Positions 30,209 through 38,186 of a stretch of DNA of 38,186 nt are shown here, one piece after another. The position numbers and the translations under genes were made by a program. Origin of the DNA: Terriglobia bacterium (GTDB lineage: Bacteria > Acidobacteriota > Terriglobia > Bryobacterales > Bryobacteraceae); NCBI GenBank assembly GCA_025350105.1, contig JANXYJ010000064.1, positions 1 through 38,186 of the forward strand, given 5' to 3'. Within the stretch, counting starts at the first letter, position 1. Each line of letters opens with the position of its first letter. Under the pieces are notes generated by a model. That model was not told the DNA's origin. It searched no databases and saw only the letters and a list, made by a program, of their open reading frames with translations.

Positions 30209-32632
30209 CTATCGGCTGGCACTCTGCACTGGCGGCACCGGCTGCGGCACACGGCGCATTCTGAATTGTTCGCTGGTAACCACGTCTTGCACAATCGAGG
30301 AAAACCGATAGTTCTTCGCCGCAGTATCCTGCACCAGTTTACGCACGGTGGGCATGTCGTAAAACTCATGGGTCCGGCCCATCGCATAAGTCAAAAGGGC
30401 TTCCACAAAGGTTTGCACGAATTGCTCCGGCTGGCGCAGCAACGCGTTGCGCAGATCATCAGGCCCATTAATTGGCGTGCCGTCGGGTAGAACGCCCGCC
30501 GAATCGATGGCTATACCAGCAAAACGGTCCTTGTCTCTCCAGGCGCCGGTGGCGTCGAAGTTTTCGAGTGCAAAGCCCAGCGGGTCCATAATCGAATGGC
30601 AAGCCGAGCAGGTTGGACTGGCCCGGTGCTGCGCCATCAACTGGCGAACCGTCAGTGCTTTGGTGGTGCCGATGTCCTTGTCATTCAGAGCCGGAACGGC
30701 GGGCGGCGGATTGGCCGGCGGGACACCCTGCAGGTACGTCAGGATGAATTTCCCACGCAGTACCGGGGAGGTACGATTCGGATAGGCGGCGGCCATCAAT
30801 ATGGCACCCTTGCCCAGCAGCCCCCAGCGCACAGAGTCTTTCAGCTCCACTCGCCGGAACTGATCTCCTTTGACGTCGGTGATTCCGTAGTGGAGCGCAA
30901 TCCGTTCATTCAGGTACGTATGACTGGCGCGCAGCAAATCCACAACGCTGCGGTCTTCGCGGAAAATACTATCGGCAAACAGCGTGAGCTCCGTACGGAA
31001 ATCCGCACGTGGATCCATACGGCCGGAGGCGGAGGGGAAGACATCGTTGTCCGGAACGATGGCATCCAGCCGGCTCATCTCCAGCCATTGATGCACAAAA
31101 TTGCTGGCCAACGTCTTCGAACGAGGATCGGCCAGCATTCGCAAGACCTGCCGGTCAAGCGTCGCCCGGTCGCTGAGTTTGTTCTTGATCGCCAGATCCA
31201 GCAACGGATCGTCGGGGATGGAATTCCACAGGAAGAAAGACAGTTTGGAGGCCAGTTCCAGATCCGTGAGTGCATACTTCTCGCCAGGCTTCAGGCCCGC
31301 CGGGACGCGTTCGCCGCGATACAGAAAAAATGGGCTGGCCAGCATCCCGGTAATTCCGGCACGAATTCCGGACTCGAACCCACCCTGCTTGGCGCCATCT
31401 TTATAGGACTGCATCAGTTCGTTGATGTCGTCAACGGTGACTGGGCGGCGAAAACCCCTTTTTGCCAGCGTCGACAAGATTTCCTTCGCGCATACTTCCG
31501 GCGTTTTAGTTTTGTCGGCAGCTGGGTTGCAGGTAAGAATGCGATCGCGGCTGGGCGTGGCGCTGAGCCCTTTCACATCGAAGGGGCCGAGAAGCTGGAA
31601 CGAACTGACGCGATAAGACCGATCCTGCCCTCCTCCGGGAGCGAACATTTGCAACTGATCGTCCGATTGGGCAAAACTTTGGCGCCGGAAGGTGACGCCA
31701 ATTTTATGCGGGCCGGCGGCGGCCTGGAACCTGATGTTCTTCAGGCGTGCATTCACACGATCGATGGCGCCGTTCTGCACCTGGTCGTAAAGCTTCGAAT
31801 CCTCGTCTCCGCCAACCACGGTCTGATACACGATTTTGTTATCCACCGTCACCACCAACGGATTTTCGTACTCCATTCCGTTGCCCCAGATATGGCCAGC
31901 CATGTCGGCGATGTTGATGCGGTATTCGCCGTCAGCTGGCAAGTCCACTTTGGCCAGAATGCCTCCGCGGGTGCCCAATGGTAAACCGGGAACATGGGTT
32001 AACTGATTGCCGGGTTCAGCGCGAAAAGTCCAGCCCTGGGCACGCGCATCGCGCCGGCCGAGCGCCGTTATGGCGACGTTGCGAGCAGCCAGAACATATT
32101 GTTCAATAAAGGACGGCGACACCTGCAGCGCGGAGGCGATATTGTCAAAGCCCTGCGCCGTGTCATCAGGCGGCAGCAGGTCGGTGCCGTTGACGTCGAC
32201 GCCAAGCAAATCGTGCACGGCGTTTTCATACTCTTTGCGATTTAGCCGGTGCAGCAATTGCCCGTCGGTGATGTGAGCCAGACTGGGGCGCTTATTGAGG
32301 GAATCCTCCAGCCACGCCACCACCGAATCCGCTGCCTTGCTCTCCGGTTGTTTAGCGCCCGGAGGCGGCATCACGCGGCCGCGCAACTTACGCACCGCCT
32401 TCTCAAAAAGTTCCGGATCTTTAGCAATGCTCTCTTCCGTGATGCCTTCAAAGCTGGCCCCGCCCACCTTTGCTTTGTCGTTATGGCAACCCTGGCAATA
32501 TTGCTTGATTGTCGCCAGTTGTGGACCGGCGGAATTCTGCGCCTTACTCGCCTGCGGAGTCACGAATAGGGACATCAGCCCAAGTGCGGCAGTGAGCGAA
32601 AATGAGTTCTTACTGTGTGGCATCGTTTTCAT
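30209..32632 (-). CDS. DUF1592-type planctomycete-like cytochrome c protein, operon B
   Basis: The 807-residue exported protein has a Sec signal ending near SKAQ and the haem motif CQGCH (46-50) with MPPPGAKQPE in the N-terminal cytochrome segment. The DUF1587/1595/1592/1588/1585 series follows (LHRLNRKEYENAVHDLLGVD, AKRGFRRPVTVDDI, LASKLSFFLWNS, TSPVLRGKFILTYLQGVPPA). A second haem motif CSACH sits at 675-679 before SIMDPLGFALENFDATGAWR. It resembles the protein at 22682 along its whole length but is diverged, so the duplication is not recent. The start may be at 32632 or at an in-frame ATG three codons later. It follows the metallo-hydrolase gene by 33 nt. Confidence 0.92.
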   Translation of the reverse strand: MKTMPHSKNSFSLTAALGLMSLFVTPQASKAQNSAGPQLATIKQYCQGCHNDKAKVGGASFEGITEESIAKDPELFEKAVRKLRGRVMPPPGAKQPESKAADSVVAWLEDSLNKRPSLAHITDGQLLHRLNRKEYENAVHDLLGVDVNGTDLLPPDDTAQGFDNIASALQVSPSFIEQYVLAARNVAITALGRRDARAQGWTFRAEPGNQLTHVPGLPLGTRGGILAKVDLPADGEYRINIADMAGHIWGNGMEYENPLVVTVDNKIVYQTVVGGDEDSKLYDQVQNGAIDRVNARLKNIRFQAAAGPHKIGVTFRRQSFAQSDDQLQMFAPGGGQDRSYRVSSFQLLGPFDVKGLSATPSRDRILTCNPAADKTKTPEVCAKEILSTLAKRGFRRPVTVDDINELMQSYKDGAKQGGFESGIRAGITGMLASPFFLYRGERVPAGLKPGEKYALTDLELASKLSFFLWNSIPDDPLLDLAIKNKLSDRATLDRQVLRMLADPRSKTLASNFVHQWLEMSRLDAIVPDNDVFPSASGRMDPRADFRTELTLFADSIFREDRSVVDLLRASHTYLNERIALHYGITDVKGDQFRRVELKDSVRWGLLGKGAILMAAAYPNRTSPVLRGKFILTYLQGVPPANPPPAVPALNDKDIGTTKALTVRQLMAQHRASPTCSACHSIMDPLGFALENFDATGAWRDKDRFAGIAIDSAGVLPDGTPINGPDDLRNALLRQPEQFVQTFVEALLTYAMGRTHEFYDMPTVRKLVQDTAAKNYRFSSIVQDVVTSEQFRMRRVPQPVPPVQSASR

Positions 32633-32665
32633 GCGTGTCTAGCCGTCTCAAGCATCGGGAGCCTT

Positions 32666-33580
32666 TCATGCATCGGGCGAAAGATAGGCCCACAGACTCT
32701 CAAACGAGTGGCGGATAAATTCATCCGCATTCCCCATCTTGCCTTCGTATTCCTTGGCGGGCTTGGCCTCCACCGCTTCCGACGGGCCGCGCCCTTTGTT
32801 CAGCATCTGATTCAGCCGGTCGTAAATCGTGCCATACATATCAACCTGGGCCACGATATCGGCGACGCTGAGCACAGGGCCGTGGGCGGGAACAATCTTG
32901 GTCTCGCGATTTCCATTACTCAACGCCACACTCTCGATCCGTTGCAGTCCACCGACAATGCCGCCGATCCAGCCCCCGGTCCACCAATCCACCACGGGCC
33001 AACCCGTGCCGTAAGCGGCATCGCCCACCGCAAGAACATTTTGCTGCGGAAAATACACGTAGAGATCACCGTCAGTGTGCGCGGCATCGGAAATATAACC
33101 GTAGCGGATGCCGGAATCGAGAACGCCCTTGTCATAGAAGGTCTTGTTGGGTTGGGCGATTTTGGGCAGCTTGGTGAATTTTTGGCCGTTCCAGGGCCAG
33201 CGAATATCCTGCTGCAGCCAGAGCCGGGTATTCTCGTGGGCAATAATGGTGGCCCCCGCCGCGCCCAGCCGCTCATTGGAACCGGTCTGCTCAGGATGCC
33301 AGTGCGTATTGAAAAGCGTGTGAACCTTGGCGCTGCCTCCCGGCAAAGCGGCAACCGATTGCGCCAGTGCCGCCGCATTCTGGGCCAGGCCGCCGTCCAC
33401 CAAGACAATGCCATCGGCACCGGTACGAGCGATCACGTTACCGCCCGCGCCCGCCAACAGGTACAGGTTGTCTCCCAGAGGCAAAGTTGTGATGGTGAGG
33501 GCTTGGGAAAAAGCTTGGGGAGCAACGGCCAAACACGCCGCGGCAGTTTGCAGGAACTCCCTCCGATTTGCAGAGAACAT
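32666..33580 (-). CDS. Tat-exported metallo-beta-lactamase-fold protein, operon B
   Basis: The 304-residue protein has a twin-arginine-like signal (NRREFLQTAAACLAVAPQAF) and a metallo-beta-lactamase fold. The zinc box reads HWHPEQ (93-98), so the usual Asp is Glu and the following His is Gln. AAHTDGDLYVYF and AVGDAAYGTG supply further ligands, and VPAHGPV keeps the late histidine that its paralogue at 20391 lacks. It is the first gene of operon B and is divergent from the second DUF6152 gene across 288 nt. No strong ribosome-binding site is seen before its ATG. The family includes alkyl sulfatase-like and quinoprotein-associated hydrolases; the substrate is unknown. Confidence 0.85.
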   Translation of the reverse strand: MFSANRREFLQTAAACLAVAPQAFSQALTITTLPLGDNLYLLAGAGGNVIARTGADGIVLVDGGLAQNAAALAQSVAALPGGSAKVHTLFNTHWHPEQTGSNERLGAAGATIIAHENTRLWLQQDIRWPWNGQKFTKLPKIAQPNKTFYDKGVLDSGIRYGYISDAAHTDGDLYVYFPQQNVLAVGDAAYGTGWPVVDWWTGGWIGGIVGGLQRIESVALSNGNRETKIVPAHGPVLSVADIVAQVDMYGTIYDRLNQMLNKGRGPSEAVEAKPAKEYEGKMGNADEFIRHSFESLWAYLSPDA

Positions 33581-33868
33581 AAATTAGGATTAAACCAGAT
33601 GGGCTTGGCCCAAGTATACTCCGGCAGAGGCCCAAAAGAAATCCCCTCATTAGCCATCTTCTTAAACATTCGCCCCCTTGAACCGGCCCCTGGGACCAAG
33701 CATCATCGGCTACTCCTTGGGTGGGCTGGGAGGTGGAGGAATTGGTTGGGCGAAGCCTTGCTGATAACCGCCCCCGTCGTGATAAACTCTTACCGCAGTT
33801 GGTTCCGCTTGCTGGCGCGGAATCATCACGGCATCAAGTGCCCATTACAATTTCGCGGAGGTGGAACG
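33581..33868. other. divergent intergenic region
   Basis: These 288 bases separate operon B from the second DUF6152 gene and must hold promoters for both. I found no convincing -35/-10 pair. A long open + strand frame crosses it but begins antisense to the metallo-hydrolase gene and does not resemble a protein until the DUF6152 start. Confidence 0.55.
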
Positions 33869-34288
33869 ATGAAGCGAACTCGAATGATGCAGCGAATGCT
33901 GGGATGCGCGGTCTTGTGCGGGTGGTTGATGGCTGGTATCACCCTGCAAGCCCATCATTCCCTGGCGGGCGTGTATGACATGAAGAAAGACATGGAGATC
34001 TCTGGGTCGGTGGAAAAGATACAATTTTCAAATCCCCACGGGTCATTGGTTCTCTCGGTTAAGAACGCGGAGGGCGCGGCAACCGAGTGGGTGTTCACAC
34101 TTGGCTCCGCCACGGCGCTGGCGCAACGAGGGATTGGTAAGACCGGACCGAATGCGCTTCACCCCGGGGATAAGATTTCGGTAAAGTTCCTGGGAGCCAG
34201 GGACGGCAGTCCGTTGGGATTTCTCAAGTCGGTGACCATGCCGGACGGGCGCGTGATTGTGATCTCCGCCGGCCAGCCCACCGATTAG
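33869..34288 (+). CDS. DUF6152 family secreted protein, second copy
   Basis: The 139-residue protein has a Sec signal (MLGCAVLCGWLMAGITLQ) and opens its mature part with AHHSLAGVYDMKKDMEISGS, then VEKIQFSNPHGSLVLSV, LHPGDKISVKFLGARDGSP and FLKSVTMPDGRVI. It shares the His-His opening, the N-P-H turn and the P-G-D-x-I turn with the protein at 8858. GGAGG at 33857-33861 precedes the ATG by 7 nt. The next gene begins 36 nt downstream, so the pairing of DUF6152 with a W-E-x-D-T-L protein seen at 8858-10004 is repeated here. Confidence 0.9.
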   Translation: MKRTRMMQRMLGCAVLCGWLMAGITLQAHHSLAGVYDMKKDMEISGSVEKIQFSNPHGSLVLSVKNAEGAATEWVFTLGSATALAQRGIGKTGPNALHPGDKISVKFLGARDGSPLGFLKSVTMPDGRVIVISAGQPTD

Positions 34289-34324
34289 ACAACCGGCATC
34301 CTAAAACAACAGCGGGAGAATATC

Positions 34325-36094
34325 ATGGCTTCAAAATTCAGGGCTTTTCAATTCAGAATGATTGGGACAAGAGTCGCGATCGCGGTGCTTCTCACAATGA
34401 TTGCGCTGCAGCCGGCGGGCGCGCAGAATCGCCGCCCTCCTGCTGAACCTTACACACCTGCGGCGGACGCCAAAGACCTGAAAGCGGTGCTGTTCAGGTG
34501 GATGTGGGGAATGGGCATGCTGAAGGGGCAGGATGAGCGCGACATGGTCGCCTCCCTGGAGTATCAGGGCAAAGGCACCATTCAGGTGGATGGACAACCC
34601 TGCACACTCACCCGATATCGGGCGAGCACGAATTATCAGGCCTTCAGTCAACGGATTCAGTACGGCTGCACAAAGCCAAATGGGGATGCGTACTCGAGCA
34701 TCGAGGTAGTGAGCGGATTGTACGCCTGGAACGAAGACACGCCGGGCGCGCAGATTGCTTCCAGCAAGGGCAAGGTGACTCCGATGGCGGCGGCCGCCCA
34801 GGAACGGCTGATCCGCATTTGGGCCAGTCCGCAAGGCGCGCCGAAGGCTGCGCTGGCGGGCACGACGGACACCTTTTGGCTGGGGGCCAACCCGGGCACT
34901 CGTTTTGCCGATGGCGTCATGAAGGCGGGTCAAACTTCGCTGGCTTGGGTGGACGGTAAGCCGGTAGTGACCTTCGCGATTCCGAACGTTCCGGGAGCCA
35001 CGGCCACGGCTACGCTCGATGCCGGAAATTATCGAACCCAGCAGGTAACCGTAAAGCAGGGGTCACCTGAAAAGCCGACGACCACTGAGTTTACCTACGC
35101 CGACTATCAGGACTGGAACAACCCGCTGAACAAGATCGGGGTGCTTTACGCCGGAAAGCTCACGGAGCGGCGCAACGGTACGGTGATCCGCGATCTGACG
35201 ACGAAGGAGACGGAGACCGGCAACGTGTATGTGGTTGCACCGGTTCCGGCAAGCGTACGGTCGGCCATCACGGTCACCGGAAAGCTGCCGAGTGGGGTTT
35301 TCGCGAAAGCGGAACCTCCTGTAAACAAATCGGCAGCGACGCCGCGCATGGGTGGGCACCCCGATCTGACGGGAAGCTGGTCTTACAACGACTGGATTGG
35401 GGACTACATGAGCCGCGGCGGACGCCGCTGCAGCCCGTGGCAGGACAAAGAAGATTGCAGCGTGCAAACCAACCAGACAGAGGATTTTGAGCTCTACTCG
35501 CCGTCGCGGTTTGGCAATCTGGGCCGCCCGATCTACAAGCCGGAGCACTGGGACAAAGTCCAGCAGTTGGACATGTGGACCAACAAAGAAGATCCGGTTA
35601 TGACCTGCCAACCCCTGGGAGTCCCGCGGGAAGGCCCGCCTCGGCGCATCTACCAGACAGCCAACGACGTCACTCTGCTCTATTTTGGCGGCGATGCCGG
35701 AGGCGGATACGGGGAGTACCGCGTGATCCCAACCGACGGCCGCAAGCACGATCCCAAACGGGCCCTTGAGGCCACTTATATGGGATATACGATCGGACAC
35801 TGGGAGGACGATACGCTGGTACTGGACTCGATCTCTTTCGTCGACACGACGTGGCTGGGACGGGGCGGTTTCTTCCACTCCGAACAAATGCGTGTGGTGG
35901 AGCGGTTCACCCGCCAGGGTGACGCATTGCTTTACGACGTCACTGTGGAAGACCCCGAGGTGCTGACGGAACCATGGGTGATTCCGACACGCACGTTACG
36001 GCTGAACCCGAATCCCGAAGCGGGCCTTGTCCGTGAGCGCGGTAACTGCGAGGTGTACGAACTGAAGAACATTTCCTCGCAGATACGGCACTAA
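34325..36094 (+). CDS. large secreted protein with C-terminal W-E-x-D-T-L domain
   Basis: The 589-residue product has a signal (VAIAVLLTMIALQPAGA) and an N-terminal region of about 320 residues that I do not recognise. That region contains VLFRWMWGMGMLKGQDERD and repeated beta-type segments such as FTYADYQDWNNPLNKIGVLY, reminiscent of outer-membrane lipoprotein-like or beta-structured proteins. From about 340 it continues with GGHPDLTGSWSYNDW and the shared C-terminal domain: YTIGHWEDDTLVLDSISF, RVVERFTRQG and VTVEDPEVLTEPW. It is thus a longer, two-part relative of the proteins at 9270 and 37201. GGGAGAA supports the start. Function unknown. Confidence 0.82.
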   Translation: MASKFRAFQFRMIGTRVAIAVLLTMIALQPAGAQNRRPPAEPYTPAADAKDLKAVLFRWMWGMGMLKGQDERDMVASLEYQGKGTIQVDGQPCTLTRYRASTNYQAFSQRIQYGCTKPNGDAYSSIEVVSGLYAWNEDTPGAQIASSKGKVTPMAAAAQERLIRIWASPQGAPKAALAGTTDTFWLGANPGTRFADGVMKAGQTSLAWVDGKPVVTFAIPNVPGATATATLDAGNYRTQQVTVKQGSPEKPTTTEFTYADYQDWNNPLNKIGVLYAGKLTERRNGTVIRDLTTKETETGNVYVVAPVPASVRSAITVTGKLPSGVFAKAEPPVNKSAATPRMGGHPDLTGSWSYNDWIGDYMSRGGRRCSPWQDKEDCSVQTNQTEDFELYSPSRFGNLGRPIYKPEHWDKVQQLDMWTNKEDPVMTCQPLGVPREGPPRRIYQTANDVTLLYFGGDAGGGYGEYRVIPTDGRKHDPKRALEATYMGYTIGHWEDDTLVLDSISFVDTTWLGRGGFFHSEQMRVVERFTRQGDALLYDVTVEDPEVLTEPWVIPTRTLRLNPNPEAGLVRERGNCEVYELKNISSQIRH

Positions 36095-36121
36095 GCACTC
36101 ACTCGATATATAGCCTTAAAC

Positions 36122-36155
36122 AAAAGGGCCGCCCATTTTCGGGGCGGCCTTTTTC
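36122..36155 (+). terminator. intrinsic terminator after the DUF6152 operon
   Basis: GGCCGCCC (36127-36134) pairs with GGGCGGCC (36142-36149) around a short loop, flanked by four A on the left and a run of T on the right. It ends the + strand operon and may also serve the cytochrome gene ending at 36184. Confidence 0.85.
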
Positions 36156-36183
36156 ATTTTGATTTTTACGTAAGTGCGGCTGG

Positions 36184-37176
36184 TTATGGCGCCTGGGAAG
36201 CTGTGTAGGCTACGATGTTCAGCATGTCTTCGGCGCTTAGGTTGGCCACCACGGGTTTCATCAGGTCCGTCCAGGTTCCTTTGCGAAAGCCTTGCTGCAT
36301 GTCGAACATCTGGCGCACCAGATAGCTGGGCGAACGGCCAGCGAGGCCCGGCACTGGACCAAGACCCCTAAGATCTGCCCCGTGGCAACGCCCGCAGGCG
36401 ATGGTTTTACCACCGCCCTTCGTCACCAGCGCCTCACCCTTTTTCACCGAGCCCACCGGCACGAAGGCGGTAAAACCGGAGTGCGGATCGCGTAGGACTT
36501 CGGTGGCTTCGCCATTGACGGGCGTTTCTACGATGCGCTTGCCAAGCGGCTCCGTCTCCTTGCCTTCGATGATGAAAAGACCATTCGATGGCTTGGTCTT
36601 GGGCACCGTTTTCGTCTCCACTACCTTGATCCAGGGGGTCCACTTCATAGAGCCAAAATATTCGGCGGCGGCTTTGATCTCCTCGTCGGTCATATTTTTC
36701 GCGAACTGAATCATGAGGTTCGTGTTGGCTTTTCGCGGGTCTGCACTTTTGCGATTGCCGTTTTTGAAATCGTTCATCGTCTTGACGAAATATTCCGTGG
36801 AGAGGCCATTCACGCCGGCATTTTCCGCGCGGCCCTTACCGTTGGGATAATGGCACAAGCCACAGGCCCAAACGTTTGCTTGCTTGCCGTGGGCGACCAC
36901 ATCGGGCATGGTAGGGTGTTCGCTGGGAAACCAGTCGGCTGGCCCGAAACGATTGGAAATTTGGGCCCGGGAATATTGCGTGGTAGCGCCAGGAATGCTG
37001 CGCGGAGTTTGATCTGTGTTCGCCGGGCCCACCGGAATCGGCGCCGCGCCTGCTTGCGGAGGCCCTTCAAAACCATAAGCCCACGGAGGCGGTACCGCTG
37101 AACTATCAGCTGCCAAGATGCCGCCGGCGCTGACCACGAAAACGAGCGACAGTGATGCAATGCAAAAACTTTTCAT
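36184..37176 (-). CDS. di-haem c-type cytochrome
   Basis: The 330-residue periplasmic protein has a Sec signal (MKSFCIASLSLVFVVSAGGI) and two CxxCH haem sites. CGLCH near 105 is followed by YPNGKGRAENAGVNGL; CGRCH near 266 is followed by GADLRGLGPVPGLAGRSP. The C-terminal MKPVVANLSAEDMLNIVAY is typical of cytochrome c class I-like domains. The paired domains resemble the electron-accepting cytochromes that work with quinoprotein dehydrogenases. It could accept electrons from the PQQ dehydrogenase 9 kb away; that is inference. GGGAGG lies just upstream of the ATG. It follows the partial gene at 37201 by 24 nt, so the two are probably co-transcribed. Confidence 0.9.
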   Translation of the reverse strand: MKSFCIASLSLVFVVSAGGILAADSSAVPPPWAYGFEGPPQAGAAPIPVGPANTDQTPRSIPGATTQYSRAQISNRFGPADWFPSEHPTMPDVVAHGKQANVWACGLCHYPNGKGRAENAGVNGLSTEYFVKTMNDFKNGNRKSADPRKANTNLMIQFAKNMTDEEIKAAAEYFGSMKWTPWIKVVETKTVPKTKPSNGLFIIEGKETEPLGKRIVETPVNGEATEVLRDPHSGFTAFVPVGSVKKGEALVTKGGGKTIACGRCHGADLRGLGPVPGLAGRSPSYLVRQMFDMQQGFRKGTWTDLMKPVVANLSAEDMLNIVAYTASQAP

Positions 37177-37200
37177 GAGCCTCCCTATTCTGTCTAGTCG

Positions 37201-38186
37201 CTATTTGCCGGTTGTCTTCGAAGCCGCCGAAGCCGCATTTGCTTCATCCAAGCGGGCGGCTTTTAGAATGCCGATCAAGCCGCTGTTGCCTTCGTGGCAG
37301 GCGTATTCGTAGAGCAGACCGTCTGTCCGCACCAAAGGATATTCGGCGGTCCAGGACCGCACAAATGCGGTTGGATCGTCCACCGTAAACCGGTACATGA
37401 TGGTATCGTTGTCGATCATGGTCAGGCGTTCGGTGAGATGCAGATTCTCGTCGGAGCCGCGGAACTGGGTTTTGTTGGTGAAATTGGTGGTATCGATCAC
37501 CAGCGTATCGTCTTCCCAATGCGCCCGTGAATCGCCCTTCCACTGGCGCAGAGCAGCGGGAAGGTGGGCACTGCCATCCAGCACGATGCGGCGAGTATCG
37601 TGCACCATTTCGGCTTCAATGGCGACGAAGCCCGGGGTCTGCACAATCTGAAAATTGTTGTTGTAGGCGCTCGGCATCATGGGCGGGCCAATGGTTCCGA
37701 AATGAATGCAGCGTTCCATCAAAGGGCGGTCCTCAGGGCCATCGGCTGGACCCAGCAGGCCACTATTTTCCACCTCGCAACCGGGCTGGGCGCAGCGCGC
37801 CTTCACAGCATCAACGCGTGTCTGCAACTGCTTTTGCCTTTCCGGAGTGAATGCCGGAACGCGCCCATCCGGCGGATCGATCACCATCGAGGTGCGCAGA
37901 GTCTTCACCACTTTGGTGCCGGAATCCCACCAAAAATCGTTGTAGGCATTGCTGACGTCAGTGAGGGTTCCGCGCTGGCGCTGATCTCGGTTACGCCGGG
38001 TCACAATGTCTTTTTCATAGGCCGACGCTTCCGCGGGCGTGAAGAACTCCTTGCCGGCCAAATCTTTGGGCCGCTCTAAAGGAGTAATCGTGACGTTGGT
38101 CCAGGCGCCATCCATGTCGGGATGGCCATCGGCGGTGCGCGGTGTGGGTTTGTTCTTGTTGCCGGTCTGCGCCGATGCTGCCAGGG
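37201..38186 (-). CDS. secreted protein of the W-E-x-D-T-L family, 5' end outside the window
   Basis: The reading frame stays open to the end of the window. The visible N-terminal part reads LAASAQTGNKNKPTPRTADG then HPDMDGAWTN, which looks like the end of a signal peptide followed by the family's opening, so only a short leader is missing. About 327 codons are present. The conserved block HWEDDTLVIDTTNF lies near the middle of the C-terminal half, followed by LHLTERLTMID and FTVDDPTAFVRSW. An ATG at 38115 exists but would remove the family's opening and signal, so I treat the gene as partial. It is probably the first or an early gene of an operon with the di-haem cytochrome. Function unknown. 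Confidence 0.8.
   Translation of the reverse strand, partial: LAASAQTGNKNKPTPRTADGHPDMDGAWTNVTITPLERPKDLAGKEFFTPAEASAYEKDIVTRRNRDQRQRGTLTDVSNAYNDFWWDSGTKVVKTLRTSMVIDPPDGRVPAFTPERQKQLQTRVDAVKARCAQPGCEVENSGLLGPADGPEDRPLMERCIHFGTIGPPMMPSAYNNNFQIVQTPGFVAIEAEMVHDTRRIVLDGSAHLPAALRQWKGDSRAHWEDDTLVIDTTNFTNKTQFRGSDENLHLTERLTMIDNDTIMYRFTVDDPTAFVRSWTAEYPLVRTDGLLYEYACHEGNSGLIGILKAARLDEANAASAASKTTGK

Noticed and set aside
30596-31984. 462-codon open frame on the + strand
   Set aside because: It is exactly antisense to the well-supported DUF1592 gene of operon B and resembles no protein family; high G+C genes produce such shadows.
32615-33868. Long in-frame extension upstream of the second DUF6152 gene
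   Set aside because: It runs antisense to the metallo-hydrolase gene; the true start at 33869 has a strong GGAGG site and a signal peptide.
1-38186. tRNA, rRNA, CRISPR arrays and transposases
   Set aside because: I looked for them and saw no cloverleaf-like gene, regular spaced repeats or transposase motifs; the direct repeats at 11282 and 13315 are not insertion-sequence ends as far as I can see.

Overview
The window looks like chromosomal DNA of an acidobacterium, most probably of the Solibacter/Bryobacterales type. The reasons are two very large Oar-like TonB receptors with an N-terminal carboxypeptidase-regulatory-like domain, DUF1592/DUF1552 pairs, DUF6152 proteins, exported ankyrin proteins and a methanol/ethanol-family PQQ dehydrogenase close together. 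That placement is inferred from family content; no rRNA or tRNA gene is present to confirm it.

Layout. (1) Positions 1-5200 hold small, mostly unlinked genes: a lysine-rich protein ending in a nucleoside-deoxyribosyltransferase/TIR-like domain, a GreB factor, a RibD/DHFR-like reductase, a lone DUF433 antitoxin-like protein, a DinB-like protein, a membrane protein and a secreted protein. (2) Positions 5400-10070 form a + strand group: TonB receptor, DUF6152 protein and a secreted protein with a W-E-G-D-T-L motif, closed by a terminator. (3) Positions 10085-13800 are an accessory patch: an HMGL/isopropylmalate-synthase-like enzyme, a DUF4160-DUF2442 pair and a membrane-anchored protein. The pair and the membrane protein lie between two direct copies of the HMGL gene's 5' region. 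The second copy joins remnants of xseA and of an XRE regulator. (4) Positions 13800-18760 hold a second TonB receptor, a small secreted molybdopterin-oxidoreductase-like protein, an HTH + periplasmic-binding-protein-like regulator, and the broken-off 5' end of what looks like a di-haem peroxidase gene.

(5) Positions 18760-33580 carry the most striking feature: two paralogous minus-strand operons, each encoding a DUF1592-type cytochrome, a Tat-exported DUF1552 protein, a Tat-exported metallo-beta-lactamase-fold protein and an exported ankyrin protein. The metallo-hydrolase gene sits at a different place in each. A PQQ dehydrogenase gene lies between them on the + strand. (6) Positions 33869-38186 hold a second DUF6152 gene, a large secreted protein ending in the same W-E-x-D-T-L domain, a terminator, a di-haem cytochrome c, and a third W-E-x-D-T-L protein that runs off the window.

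How it may work together (inference): most products of regions 2, 5 and 6 carry Sec or Tat signals and several bind c-type haem or PQQ. This suggests a cell-envelope oxidative catabolic system fed by TonB receptors, with substrate unknown. Region 4 could be a separate oxyanion-responsive uptake unit.
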